Source: Eremophila alpestris peregrina (lineage: Eukaryota; Chordata; Aves; Passeriformes; Alaudidae). Taken from it: 64,000 nt of DNA. Below are positions 36,101-49,674 of this stretch, piece after piece; the first letter of the stretch is position 1; each line of letters begins with the position of its first letter. The DNA is taken from contig WMCF01000023.1 in NCBI GenBank assembly GCA_009792885.1, forward strand, positions 10,996,013-11,060,012, given 5' to 3'. Both the position numbers and the translations under genes were made by a program. The notes under the pieces are model-generated. The model worked only from the letters and a program-made list of their open reading frames with translations, had not been told where the DNA came from and did not search any database.

Positions 36101-39100
36101 TTCTGCAGGTACTAAACAAATACCAGTACCATGTCACTGTATGAAAGTCAGTCCAAAATGGTAAGTTAGCACTGGAATATGAAATTATTTAGCTCTGTGT
36201 TCACTTCCTCATCAGCTCTAAGAAAGGAGTTGGGAGAACCACTGAAATCCACCACAGGAATGAAGGCAGCTGGAAAAACCTAATGCCAAGTACCTCATTC
36301 TGATAAAAGAGTTTATTTCCTTATCTTGCTATCCTCAGGACATCCAGCAAATACAACTGCTAAGAAAGTGTGATTTTGTACTCACTCCTTTTCTTCCTGA
36401 GGAGATGCTACTGGATTAAGAGTTAGTTCTGGCAGCTGCTCATCATCCTTTGCTTCATGCTTCCCTCTAGATTCAGGACTTATATGAAGTGTGCCAATCT
36501 TTTCCGTGGTTTTGCGTACAAAGCTGGAAACACTGGGAAGCACAAGTTCAAACATTTCAAATCAGAAGTTCAGAAACAAACCAAGCACTCTTTTCATTCA
36601 GAACATCATTTTAGAGACTTTATAATCTGAAGAACTCTTGAGAAAAGGATGAGAGCAGTGATGACCAACAGGAACAAAACTTACTAAGAACTTGCTCAAG
36701 ATTCATACTCCAGTCATGATCATGTTTTCATCACAGAATAGAAACCTGGTGTATTTAACACTCCTGGAGAAGCAGGATCACATACCAACATTAGCTATAG
36801 ATTTTGACATGTATTTGTCATTTGTATGCAAATAAATGCAGACTGGCCACACTGCATTTTAAAGCTTTTAAAGATAAAGCATCTTTAGGAAATTATGTCA
36901 CTCTTGCTGGTAAGAAACCACATTACAATGCTTCAAATTAATTCTTCAGATTACAAAGCTCACCAACAATGTCCTTTTCACTCAGCAGTCCCTATTCCTT
37001 CAGTATTTTATTGAAGAGAAAGCTCTATGAATGTACCACAACTCAATTTTTCCTACCACTGCCACAAAGAGAACTACATCAACAAGATTTGAAAAGAAAA
37101 ATAGGCTTCCTGCTTTCTGCTTTAGAACTAAAAAAACAAAAATCCCCAAAACCCCAACCCAGCATCTTTAACAAGGTATAGCAAAAGTCAAAGCTTGTTG
37201 CAGAAGGCAGAAAGGATTCAAATTTAGCAAAACAATTGGACTTGAATGTATAGAAGGATTAAAGCTAAATCCTTAAAATTTTACAGTATTTTATTTAATG
37301 ATTAATTGCATGCAGTGAATACATGAAAATGTAGCTTTCATTATTAGCAGAAACACTTATTACTAGTAAAGTTCACAGGGCTGCATACATTTTAGAAAGA
37401 ACTCAAAACATTGCATGTACTTCTGATGTTTATTCTGAGATCCTCACACAGCTAGCATTCTTTGTTGCAGGACACAATTTACATTACACTTACATTACAA
37501 TTTACTGAAGTGATCAAGGGAAGGCTGTGCAATTTTTCAGACCATTGCCAGGCCAGAGACATTTTAACTAAGTAATTAACATACAGCACATTTAAAAATA
37601 TTTTAAGTTATGTATTTAACACCATCTCCTTTGTACTTGTACACCACCCCTTCATCCCCCATTAAACAAACAAACAAACCAACCAAAGTTTTAAAATACC
37701 AATGTGATTTATCCATAAAATGGACACAGATCTAACTGCAGCAGGTATACACTACCATTATTCCCCTAAGTGTCTGGGAAATCAACTAGATTTCACTGAA
37801 AAGTTCATGTGGGGATAGGACAGACCACTTTGCAAGTGGGTTTTAACAATATCTATCTGCTTTGAATATTTTAATGTTTATCCCCAAGGAACATAAGAAA
37901 CCTTTCCCCTAAGATTAGAAAGGCAAAATCCCAAAACAATATTCAGTAAGTTTTCTTTTGAATACAGACCACAACCAGAGTTTACAAGATAAGAGTAAAC
38001 ATCCCTAGACATTTAACAATTATTAACTGTTTAAAACTGAGGTTGAAGTCTTGGCTCCACTGGAGCTACCAGCAGCTCTTTGTATCCTCACTAGAGCCAA
38101 GATGAGGAGTGAAACTGCCTGGCAAACCTGGCTGCATTTCTGGTGTTCCAGTTCTGCTGTTCCAATTCAGGTGTTCCATGTTTGCAGAAGAGAGCATGAA
38201 CCAAACCACACAATGCTACAAATGCAGGGGACAGAAGAGGGCAGGATGCAATGGATGAGTGAACCTGCTGCACGTTTTACCTTTCTCTGACAGCTTGGAG
38301 AGAGACGAGAGGAGATGGGGAGCGGAATGACAAAGGAATGCTGAATGGGAGGAATGGCTCATTCCGGTCAGCCTCAGCCACCACAGATGCATGAGACACG
38401 TTCTCTGACAAATGCAATTGAAATAAAAAGTCATGAAACAGTGGCCTGGCAAAAAAAATGGAACAGTGAAATGAACTGCAAGTCACTAATTCATTAATGA
38501 ATAACCTGCCCACCATATTTTCCTTCTGAATACTCAAGAATGTGCAGAGCCAAGTTTCAAGGATTGTTTTAGTACTGACTTGGAACCTAGTACATCTGCT
38601 TGACTCATAGTCCTTTGGCTCCGTAGCAATGCAAATAATGATCAGCAACTGTATGAAAACCATCTTCTAAAAGTAGACTTACAGTCGATTTAGGGGACAA
38701 AATCTTGATTTAATCCACTGAGTTATTTATACATCTAGGAAAATTAAGTATTGCGGCATACATCAATTCACAAGCATGATTTCCAAAATCTAAATCACAT
38801 GTGAACAGAGAGACACACAAGCCATGATGGGAGTATAAATCACCCTCTTATTTGAAAGGAGTTTAAAAACATAAGTGAGCCCAAAGCTCTTTGGCTTTTG
38901 ATAAGAATCACAGGAAATATAGAATCACTGACTATTTCCTTTTCTCTCCTATATCCCTAATAGTATCTGCAACGTATTTTGCTTCACAATTTCCTGTACA
39001 AATGCACACTGTATCTTTAAGTGATGTCAACAAGAAAAAAGGGATCATTTAAAGCCAGGATGACACTGCATTTTGCAACAGTCAGCAGTAACTACAGTGT

Positions 39101-42100
39101 TGAGAGGAAAATATGGTGAGCTGTTGGAGAAAACTTACCACCAGAATCCCTCTTGACAGTGCCTAAAGGTCACAACTGATTTTACAACTGGCTGTAAATA
39201 AGGCTGCTTTTGTTCATGATGGAGACTAGAAACCTAAAAACTCATTACATCTTATGTCATTGTGAGGAGGGAAACACTAAGTCCATTTTTTCCAAATACC
39301 ATATCTAGTACTCGTGCTTCGAGAAGCATCTAGAACTTCTCTCCTTGGAAATAATCAACAATTTGTCATCTCTTGTGGAACACACAGAACCTTTCTATCT
39401 TCTGATGTTCGAAAATTAGGTCACCTGAATTTTGACTTTTAGTGTTGGAAATTATGCACTTCAGAGTTTCATCACTTGTTTTTATGGTGATGCAGGCAAA
39501 GAGGCACATGTAAAGATAAGTGCTACCAACAGCATGTAGCTTAGTCAGCAGGACAACTCTACTGGCAAGCAGGGGAGTCAATGCCTATTTCTGCACTCTC
39601 CCTCCCCACTGTGGTTTTCTCCAAAGCATCAAATTCTCTCCATCCTCTACTGGCATCTACTCTTTGCAAAAGCTAAAAAATAGCCTTTTTATAGGAAAGC
39701 CTCTCTACCATACTTAGAACTAAGGCAGCTCCTCATCATCCCAGGTTTCTGCATCTCCTCTCAATCCCAAGCAGAGCAGAGAACATGACCCATTACAGTC
39801 TCACTCTAGCTTTAACTCAGTGGCAGACACTTGTCAGGAAATAAAAAAGCTCCCTGGATGGGCTAAATGTTAGTTCTTAACAATTCTAGCACCCCTACAC
39901 TAATGTTTACACGTGTAAGAGATGATCCCCTGTACAAAGGAAACCCTGCAAGAAAGTTAAGAATACTTATCAGAAGCCTTCTGCTTTCTCTGAAGAAATA
40001 GAAACCTGAATCCAGATTAAGAAATTATTTTTTTAAACAAATATTACAGAAGGATATTGGCAGCAAACTCATCTTGTTTGAAGTACAATTGACACTGGCA
40101 TAGACAGCTGAAGGAATCTTAGCATTAAATGTTGAATTACACATGGAGAGGGGTAAGATGGAGTGAAGCCCATGCTCAGTAATGCCCTCTGGACCTTTTG
40201 TTTCTCTGGGTTTTGTTTGCTTTTAAGCTTGGATTTCTGTGGACCAAGCTTTGCAACCCAGTGTTTCAGGAAGGATTTTGAATGGAAGGTGAGAGGCCTG
40301 TTTCAATTGATCAAATTACTTATATTAATAATGAATAACTTGATAGTGGAAAGTAAGAGCACACAGCCAACCCAGCTGAATTCTTGTAGAATCAACAAAC
40401 ACATTCAACAAACATGTTTTCATTAGGCAACATTACCAAGTTCTAGTTGCTCATCTTCATGGTGCACAGGAAATTCTTTAAGTCTCTCATCTTCTGAGAA
40501 TGTTTGACTGTGGAGGGAACAGGAGTCTTCATCTGACTGGCTGCCCCTTCGACTGATAACACGGTAGATCCCAGAGTCTAAGACACTGAAGCTTTCCTGT
40601 CAATGAGGGGAGTTAGACATTGTGATTTGTACTTCCTTGTTCAACCTTCTGCAAAGAACTCAACCAACTGTGCCCACACAAATAACCTCAGAGCATTTCA
40701 TAACTCACTGCCGGGAAAACTTCCATTTAACAGAGTACTTTTATCATATCCAGAATGGAGAAGGACATGGATGCCAGCAAGTGTGCAGTTCAGTGACTTT
40801 AAAAAGATGTGTATGCTGCAATTTCTTTTAGGGAAGCAGCCTGTGGAACATCCAGTGTACTCAGTGCAAGGCAAAAACCACTTCAGCTTTAGTCCTGCAG
40901 CCAAGACTGTCACCTCACCCCTTTGTAGCTGCATACCCAAGAATCTGTATTCCTCCTGCTGGTCAGCCATGCTCAGCTAGCACAATTACAGACTCTGCAA
41001 AACTATTACGTTACAGGACCAACACACTTATTTTTGCCCATGGTCAGTCTACATGGTTTACTTTTGCAGTGGCTAACGTAGAAAAATTTGTCTAATGCAT
41101 CAAGATTGTATTTATATTACTTGGCTTTTTAAACTTTCCTTTTGAACACTATTAATGTGAAAGCAGGAGCTGATGTTACATAAACTATTAAATATTTCCC
41201 CTTTCTTGAAAAGCAGCTGTATATTTATTAGAAATATGCTTTGATTTTTTTTCTCCTTAAGCTTCTTAGAGTGTGACAATTTTTTAAATGGGGCTAAGAT
41301 AGTTCTGAGCACTCAGACATTCATTTCCACCACATAAAACTAGAGTTATAACCAAGACTATCTTTGCCAAAGCACATTAAAACACTAAACAGAGCTGTGG
41401 AAAAAGCCATCTTCATATAAATCTTTGTCCACATCTCAGCCACTAGCTCTAAAATAATATGGGAAAGAAGCAGAGGTCTGAGAGCTGATACAATGTGAGT
41501 AGTGGTGTTTCATACCTCTTCACCCCACCTAGTTTTAGAATGCAACATTATGAGCTGTAAGTAGACAAGGTAGAAATGAAAGCCTCATCTTGCAAGTGAG
41601 CAATGAGGTGACTTTAAGCCATGAAGACAAAACCTGTAGATAACATTTTTGGCACTACCAATACACATACATGAGATGAAATACTGCTCCTTCTACTGCT
41701 GCATGCAGAATCTAGAGGTTCCAGCTTTGAAATCAGTTCTTCCAGTTGCACAATGAGATCTTGCTGGGTTGAAGCATCCAGCTGAGCCTTCAAGTGCTCC
41801 AGCTTATCTAGAGGCAAATTTTTTCTTGCCTAAAAGCACCCAGGGAAACAGAACCATTATTATTTCTAATTCTAATTTCTATGAAAACAAAAGATACCAT
41901 ATATGCAGGATGTTTTTCATCCTTAAACCATAACGTTTAGATGACTTTAAAAACTCCAACAAAATAAATCTCAGTAACCATGAAACTTAATGGAAGTGGG
42001 GGCAGGAAAGACAGTGAAGTTGTATTGCACATTTACAAAGAGGCATTTACTTACTCTGCAGGAGACAATTGAGTTTTGGAAGAGACAAGAGACCCTGGCA

Positions 42101-45100
42101 GCGAGTGTCCAGAACCCTCTTCTCATCAGCCGCTCTATGCAGCGATCCACCAGCAGAAGGGAGAGGTGCACAACTTTCCCATTTGTGTGCAGGCAGAACA
42201 ACTCACTCTTGTGAACTGCAATATCCTGAATATCTGCAAAACCACACACAGAGCAATGCCTGAAGGACTGAAGTCATCAATCAACAGTCCTTTCCGTCCC
42301 TGAAAGAAGGTGAAAGCACATTCCCACCTGACTGCAAATGAGTGCAAAGCACGGGGGCATGTGGAAACAAACACTAAGCAGTGCTGACCTAGCACCTAAT
42401 CACTATAAAACAGTGCCAAAACTTTCCAGAGTTGCATTTCTAGAAAACATTCAAAAATTAGCAGAAAGTTTCCTTTTGCTCTGAGATGAAAAATTAAAAC
42501 CTCATAAAGATGACAAATATATAATGGTTAGCCTTGAAACGGAAGGAAAATATTCACTGATAGAAAAATTTGGGCTTGCCAGAAGTTTTCAAATGCAATA
42601 CTTATGCTACATGCAAAACTCCACAACAAAGGGATTGCAAACTTAACACCAAAATGAGAAGGGGAAAGATTGACTGACAATAACTAGGACTCTGTAGGAC
42701 TCTGCTTATAACCATACACACAACTATTTATGAGGGTTCACTCATCTGCCAAATAAATATACTCCCCATGTGCAACTTAGACAGGTTTTAGGAAAAAACC
42801 CAGGTTTTAAACTTTCAGCAGCCAGATTCACAGGACATCTGAGAAAAGGCCACTGCAGGTTAGTCACCTGTATTTTAACTATTGTATTTTATGAGTCACT
42901 CTACACCACATTTTGTTTCTCAGGAGGCATGTTTTCAGGCCTGTGGAAGGAGGGGTTGCCTGGAGGAGGCAGGGAGATGCTTAATATTCAAGTATATACC
43001 AGACAAATGACAAGTTTTTTATAAATATTCTGCAATCCAGCTGCAGAAATTGAGCTTGAAAAGCTTCCATGGTAGGCAAGGACTTAAGGAATGACCAGTG
43101 TAACAATGTTACAAAGCAAAGTTTAAGAAACTTCAGTCTACCTTTAACTTCACTCCAGAGTAAGACTTGAACGCTTTGGGGAAGAAAAATATAAATGCCT
43201 CTTTCTGTCCAGGTCACCACACAGTGCTCACTGCAATCAAAGCAAATGTTAATGGAGCAACAGTCAACTGTGATAAAATAGGTAAAATTTTAAAAATTGT
43301 AAAATATGCAGGGATGGTATTGTTTTAAATATAGCAAGTGAGACGTGAGACAGGTTTAGCATGATTCTTGGGAAATTCTTACACAAAAACCTGAAGTTAG
43401 TAATATAAATTAGAAGAATATGCAATTTTTTAAGCCTACTTTATCTACAGGAAGCTATGCTGTCAAATACTCACGTCAAATACAGCAGCTTGGGGAAAGA
43501 TAAAGATTGTGGAGAGCAGCTGGAACCAGTATAATGAGGATCCTGCCTGCAAAATAAAATTATTATCAAGTACAAGCATGACTACGATAACATTACTTTG
43601 TAAAATTCTTAATCCTGTAAATACATGGCTGCCTGAAATAAATATAGTCTCATGGCAGCAGCATTCGTTGTGCTCACACAGACACACCTGCAGAATCAAG
43701 GTTTTGCCATTTTTGATAATTACTGGCTACACTCTTACAGGAGACTGTATTAAGATGACAACTAGGATTAGCATTTGACTGAAGCAGGAGTTTATTTAGG
43801 CTCGTCAGTCTTAAGGATGCCCCAAAAAGTCTATCACTGGTAACACTCATGTTTCTACCTGAGAGTAACAACAGGAACAGGTGGTGATGAGAGCAGCTGC
43901 TTGAACTGATGTGTACTTTGCACTTCCCCATCAAAGTTCACCTCCCACATCCTCGAGCCAGGTCGAGCACAGTATATTAATGGCTGCTGATTCCCGCTGT
44001 TTTTTCCTACAGGAAAGAAACATGCTCCAAATTCTCCATCTCTCTCTTTATTACCAATCTTCCAGAACTTCTCTCTAGGGGGAAAAAAATATACTTGTTA
44101 AGTAAGGCAGTAATAATAAAAGCCCTAATTAATTTTATGTTTTTCTTGAATAATAAAAAATACTTAATCCCAGCTGCTGAATTGGTTTTGGTGCTTGAGA
44201 AAAAAATCTGCAATGAATATTACAAAGCCTGCCCAAAGTCTATACAAGACAATGTGCAGAAATATTCATTAGCTGAAATGAATGCTCAGATCAAAGGGTT
44301 TTTTTCAGCAGAACCAGTTGTTCAACCTAGTGATGGGAAGGTGGGAACATTCCCAGAAACCATTTCCAATCACACGAAAAATAAGACAGTGATTATGAAT
44401 AGTCAGCATGAATTTATGGAAGGGAAACCATGTTAGAAGCCCTCTACAACAGAATGACTGGCTGGGCAGATGAGGAGAGAACAGCAGATGTTGTTTACCT
44501 TGATTTCAGTAAAACTTTTGACACTACCCCTCCCAACATCTTCAGAAACAGACTGAGGGAGTATGGGCTGCCATTTCAGAAACTGTGTGTGACTCTGAAG
44601 CCCGGCATTTCAGAAATAAAACAGAACTTGCCTCTCAGTATCACATAAATAAGTGCGGGTAAGTGAAGATATGAGCAGCCTTCCATCCAAATAATCAAGC
44701 TGAACCACCCGAGAATCTACAGTGGTTATAATCTGGACAGGGAACATCACAAAGGTAGCAGCAGCCTACAGTTAAAAAAGAAAAAAAAAGAGAAAAAAAA
44801 AAGAAAACATGCTGGTCTTCTGTTCAAAGTAAAGACTGTTTCATTATGTTAAAATTGCAAAATTCAGAAAAGACTCATGTATGCTGTAGCTGGAGTCTAA
44901 GGAAGCCAATAGGCTCTGAAACACCAAGACACTTAACTTTGATACTTAAAAATTCCAAGAAGCAGGAGATTGCCCAGTTTTTAATTCTGAACATTTGAAA
45001 GCATTTTCAAATTGCATTATTGAAATAGGTACAATAAGGATGGGGGGAATTCATAGCTCAGGATTTCTATGGCTGCCTCTAGAGACTGGGTTTGTCATCC

Positions 45101-47536
45101 CAATAGTTAAAGATACCAGAATTTCATCAGCTGGCAAGTCCTGCCCTGTTCCACTTCGCTAAGATAAAGATTCCACACATCACCCCCTGTGAATTAAGCT
45201 CAAAGTATGCAACATTTTACCTTTCCTTGTCTGGATGTGTTAATCTTGATGGCTGACACTTTTCCCACATGATCTCCCACAAAAACTCGAAGGGCAGCTG
45301 TGTCCCAGCACAGAGCTGTGACTTTTCTGCCCTTGTGCTCAGAGGAAACATAAATCCGTTCTGGCTTCCCACGACGTTCCTGATTCAGCTCCCAGACTAC
45401 TACAAGGCCTTGGCTACAACAAGTGAAAAAGAGAATACAGGTGGAAAATAAGCCTTCTAATGTTTTATCAGTTAATAAAGATGCATTTTCCCAAAGAAAG
45501 AGGAAATGCAAGTGAAGCAGCATGCCTCAGAGCTGGTTCTGTTTGAGGCTGCAAGCTTTTAAGGAGTGTCACACTTAATTTTCAAGAAGAATAAGTGTGC
45601 TTCTTTGCACTTCAATGTATAAACAGCTTTGTAAGGCTACTCTTCCATTTATTAGACTTGCCAGTGAGCATGTGGAACAACATTTAAATGGATTTTAATA
45701 AATATAAGTGGAATTTACTATCAATCTCATCCTACCATGTTAATGAAAATGCTGAAAGGTCTTAGAAAGACACTTATCATAATTCCACATGTATGAGTTC
45801 TGCCATAGATGTCCTGTTACAGAAATAATACTTCATCTAGAACAACTATTCCAGGAAAAAAAGTTTAGCAAACTGTGCAGAGAATTATCCTGTAGTGGCC
45901 TCTACCATTTAACCTGCTAAGTTAACTCTGTGAGTTCTCAGCAGCTGTCCAACTCTGAAACTTGAAGCTTCTTAAAAATATTAATCCAGTGCTCAGGTTT
46001 GTGAGTAGATCACTCACCTGGTGGCAACAGCAACATAGTCTTCATCATGCAAACAGCAGGCCACCCGGGAAATGGCACCTTCCTGAAAGCAAGCACAGGA
46101 GTGAGAGTTGTTCCTGTTCTGCCTCTACCACTGTGCAGCTTTCATCTTGTAGATATAAACCAGATTCATGTCAACAGATGCTACCACTCTGCTGTGATGT
46201 GGTTGGTTTTTTACTGTTTGTTTGGGTTTTGTTTGCAAACACTGAGTTTACTCCAAGATGTAGCTGACAACAACACGACAACATCAAGGGCAAGGACTGC
46301 AGTGCATTCCCTGATTTGGAAAGCACAGAAATCACTCTTCAGTCTTCACACCTTTGGAAGTTGTTTTGACAGAATTAAGTGGGGTGATCCCAGCCTTAAA
46401 AAACTATCTGCATTCATGCTATACTGGAAGCAGCAGTGGCTCCTAGGAAATAGCACCTGGCTGTACAAATAAGAGTCCCTGTTTCATGATCTATTCCAGC
46501 AACAGCAAGTCAGCCTACCTTTTCTTCACTTATCCAGATATGTTACAGATTGGACATTCTAACACTAGGAGTTACCTACTTGTGAGTTGCTTTGGTTTCA
46601 TATTCAGGATTTGCTTCTAATCCTTAAATACTAAGGTGACTTCGTTGCTGCTGTTAAAAAGTAAGAATTTGAAAAACAAAGGTCTGATACCCTGAAGTAA
46701 TTTTTTTCACACCTCATAAAATCTAACATACCACACACTCTGGGGATACCCTGCAGAACCTCAACCTATTTTAAACACAGCAATCCAAAACTTCACCTTC
46801 TTTAGACAATCTAGTAAGCTGAAGATGCCTACTGATGCTTCAAATACATTAATTTGAAAGAATGTTTCTTTCCCAGCCCCATTTTTAGAAATTTTCATTT
46901 AAAATTTTTATCCTTACCTTGTGAGTGAGAAAGAGCCTTTGCTTCCAACCATCCTTCTGGATAAGGTTCAGTCCTCCCCCTGAGCTGCCTAGAGCCAGCC
47001 ATCTCTTTGACACATCTATACACGTGCACTGAAGGAATAAAAATCATAATAACCTGGTAAGTTCTGACCACAGCATCTTTTTCTCCCATTATTATGGTGT
47101 TTTTTTCAAAGGCCTCATTGTTTATCAGCTGTACCACTCCTGAACCACTGGCAGTGAAGATGACTAAGCAGCACTCTGTAATCAGAGCAAAATGTGTAAC
47201 CTGTGTCAGGCTGTGTTAAGTACCCACAGCTGCATTAAAGAAACACACACAGAGTAACAGGGTCTATCATCTTTACTCTTTCTTCAAAGTACTCCCCCCA
47301 CTAAGACAGTATGCACACACCCCAAAAATAATTAGATTAATCCTATGGCTTAATCAAATAATTAGTCAAACGGGGTCATTACTTGAATTAAAAGAAACTA
47401 TTTTAAAAGCTGTACACCACAAACTCACCTTAAGACGACTGGAATCCAGCCTGAGTGCAGAAAGCAACGGATCCAAACACTCCAGCTCTGCCAAGACATG
47501 GTTGTAAGAGTCTGGAATTACTGGCATTGAGGCCAT
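30184..47536 (-). CDS. HPS5: HPS5, BLOC-2 subunit (complete, 22 coding exons)
   Basis: Exons in minus order: 47536-47429, 47028-46918, 46082-46018, 45413-45221, 44765-44632, 44074-43859, 43546-43475, 43230-43142, 42233-42055, 41829-41671, 40596-40437, 38404-38281, 36532-36386, 35872-35798, 35308-34713, 33589-33466, 33283-33128, 32587-32468, 32177-32064, 31738-31632, 30957-30672, 30244-30184. They sum to 3,396 bases, 1,131 codons plus stop, against 1,129 in human, with every phase consistent. With HPS3 and HPS6 the protein forms BLOC-2, which directs cargo to melanosomes and other lysosome-related organelles; loss causes Hermansky-Pudlak syndrome in mammals. The N-terminal 350 residues or so form a WD40-like propeller (for example SQGLVVVWELNQERRGKPE). 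A Ser/Glu-rich disordered middle includes the large, poorly conserved exon 35308-34713. The C terminus ends CDRFLWSQQA. The intron after 44632 uses a GC donor. The start ATG aligns with that of mammals. Confidence 0.96.
34360..34500 (-). mobile_element. CR1-like fragment in an HPS5 intron
   Basis: After a poly-T run, AATCACAGG...TGAGTTGAAAGGGACTCACAAGGATCATCAAGTCCA resembles the reverse complement of a CR1 3' end. It is short, so the subfamily is uncertain. Confidence 0.6.
44380..44570 (+). mobile_element. CR1 fragment in HPS5 intron 5
   Basis: Plus-strand sequence encodes a CR1 reverse-transcriptase remnant (YLDFSKTFDTT at about 44499-44531) preceded by AGCATGAATTTATGGAAGGG. It lies opposite to HPS5 transcription and about 60 bases from the exon at 44765-44632. 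Confidence 0.85.
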
Positions 47537-47598
47537 GGATGCACACAACTAGTGCTGCTCACTCATGGGTGCGTTACAGCTTCAGCTTTTAGCTGTAC
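47537..47598 (-). other. HPS5: HPS5 5' UTR part of the first coding exon, with a short upstream ORF
   Basis: A minus-strand acceptor (TTTTTGGCAG) ends at 47599, so the first coding exon probably starts at 47598. Within the leader an upstream ATG at 47566 opens a five-codon frame (MSEQH) ending in TAG at 47551-47549, twelve bases before the HPS5 ATG. Further 5' exon(s) should lie in the CpG island to the right. Confidence 0.6.
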
Positions 47599-48815
47599 CT
47601 GCCAAAAATAAAGTTCTTGATTAGTTCACCTTTTAGTACTACAAGCTGGTGTTCTCTGCTTAAAGAAACACCAAGTGTTTTCCTACTCAAAAACCATCGG
47701 GTTTCAGTGTGCGAAAGAGGCCCAAGGGCTGGGAAATAAAACCCCTGTTTCATTTGTGTGAAGTTCTTGTTCAAGTTCATTTCTGAAAACTTAACCTATC
47801 AGATAACCCACTTGGAAATATTTAAACTGTAGTTATATTTACAGATGCCTGTGGAACAAGTTAACATGTATCTTGTTTTATGGAAAAATGCACTTTCCCC
47901 ACAGCATGCACCCTTGATTTGAAACCAACTTTCTCAAGGGAAATATTTATCGTTGGCATTTTATATCATATTCTCCCCCAATGCTAAATTTAAGGAATAT
48001 TATTCTCAAGTTATAGAAAATTTAGAATTAGCTGCATTTTTGCATTTTAATACAATTATAAGCTATCCTCTCCACAGTATGTCCTCTCCTGCATTCAGGA
48101 GATAACACAGAGTGAAAACCAAGAATTAAATAACCACCTCATATTTTCCAAATTTTTTTCATACTGCAACTTCGTATTTTTCCTAAGCAGCACATACTTG
48201 AAAATAACTTCTTGTTGAAGTTAAAGTTTAAACCTGTACATTGCTTAACAAAACCCCAAACCTGTTACACTGCACAGTCAAGTCCCAGAATTTCTAAGTA
48301 ACCTTTAATATGTGGTCCCATAAATTAAGGAACTCCCTCCCAGAAAAGCCGTCAAAGGGGAAATTTACATTTCCTCTCAAGAAAAGCGAGCGCTCACTCT
48401 CACCACGCACTAGGAAAAGGGAAGAGGCACATTTAGCCAACGAAACTAAAAGTTATTTCTTCAAAATTCTCAAAGCGTCTTAAAACCCTTAATGGCCACT
48501 TCTGCCCTGCCCGTTCTCTGCCACATCCCGCCTCCGTGGCCCCGAGCTGCCGGCTGGGGCTGGACCGCGACACTGCAGGACTTTATCTCCCGTACCCGGA
48601 GTCAGGCGAAGGACCGCAAAGGGCACAGAACCCCCCGCCAAAGCCCTTCAGAAGCCGCGGGCAGGACAGGGCAAGGGACGAGAGCCGAGCCCCGAGGGGG
48701 CAGAGCCGCCAGCCCGGGGACGCTGCACGGCCAGAAAGCACCGCTAGCCCCTTCTCGCTGCCGCTCCCTCACCGCGCTCCCGGCGCCGCTCACGCCGCCG
48801 CCTCCAAACAGCGCG

Positions 48816-48825
48816 GTCACGTGAC
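48816..48825. promoter_or_regulatory. CLEAR/M-box palindrome GTCACGTGAC
   Basis: This is a perfect ten-base palindrome identical to the core consensus bound by TFEB/TFE3/MITF (the CLEAR motif of lysosomal genes) and also compatible with USF. Four more CACGTG sites follow at 48943-48952, 49281-49290, 49325-49334 and 49371-49380, all with at least one TCACGTG or CACGTGAC half. Confidence 0.7.
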
Positions 48826-49599
48826 GCGCGGGAGGGCGGGGCGGCAGCGCGCGCCCGCTCCGCGCTGCATCACGCGCCGCGCGCGCGGGAGGAGGAGGAC
48901 GAGGGGGAGGAAGCGGCGTCACGAGCGCGCGCCCGCCCGCTGGCCACGTGACGCCGTGACGCGCGCGGCGCCCCCTCCCTCCCGGTGCGCGGGCCGGGGC
49001 CGAGGGGAGGCCCCTCCCCCGCAGCGAGGCGGCGCCGCCGACCCGGGAGCGGAGCAGGACGGGCCGCCGGGGCCGATGGCGAGGGACGAGCGGGGACCGC
49101 GCGGACGGGTGACGGCGGGGGACGGACCGGGCCGGGCCGGGCGCGGCGGGGATCGGGGCGGGGGGGCGATGGCGGTATCGCTTTACTGCCGCGTAACTGC
49201 CCCCCTCCGCCCCACCGCCGTCATGGCGACGGGGGAGCGGCCGCCACATGACCGGGGCGGGGGGCGGGAGGGGCGCCGGTGCCACGTGACCGCCGGGGAC
49301 GCGCGGCGTGGGAACCGCTCCCCTGTCACGTGGTGCGGGCTCCACCCCCGGCGCCCCGCGGCCCGTTCCGGTCACGTGCCCGCCCCGCCCGCCCCATGGC
49401 CCCGGCGGCGGCCGCGGCCCGACCCCCGTAGCGCCGCCCGCACTCGGAGCTGCTCCCGGCGCAACTCGCACGGTACGAGCCGCCGGCGCGGGACGCGGGT
49501 GAACGGCGGCGCCGGGCAGTACGCGGGGCCCGATCCGCCTCACGGCCACGCTGCCGCGGCGATCCGTCCCCGGGGGCGGCGGAACCGCGTCGCGACGGT

Positions 49600-49674
49600 G
49601 CCGCGGCGGCCTTTGGCCTCCCGCACTTCCTCCCTGCACGGCGGACGTGTGGCGGTGGCCGGGCCGGAGCTGCG
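49600..49674 (+). other. GTF2H1: Candidate GTF2H1 non-coding exon 1
   Basis: A consensus donor (GCG followed by GTGAGG, GT at 49675) lies on the plus strand inside the CpG island and could join the acceptor at 53281-53283. The start is not resolved and other donors in the island are possible. Confidence 0.4.
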
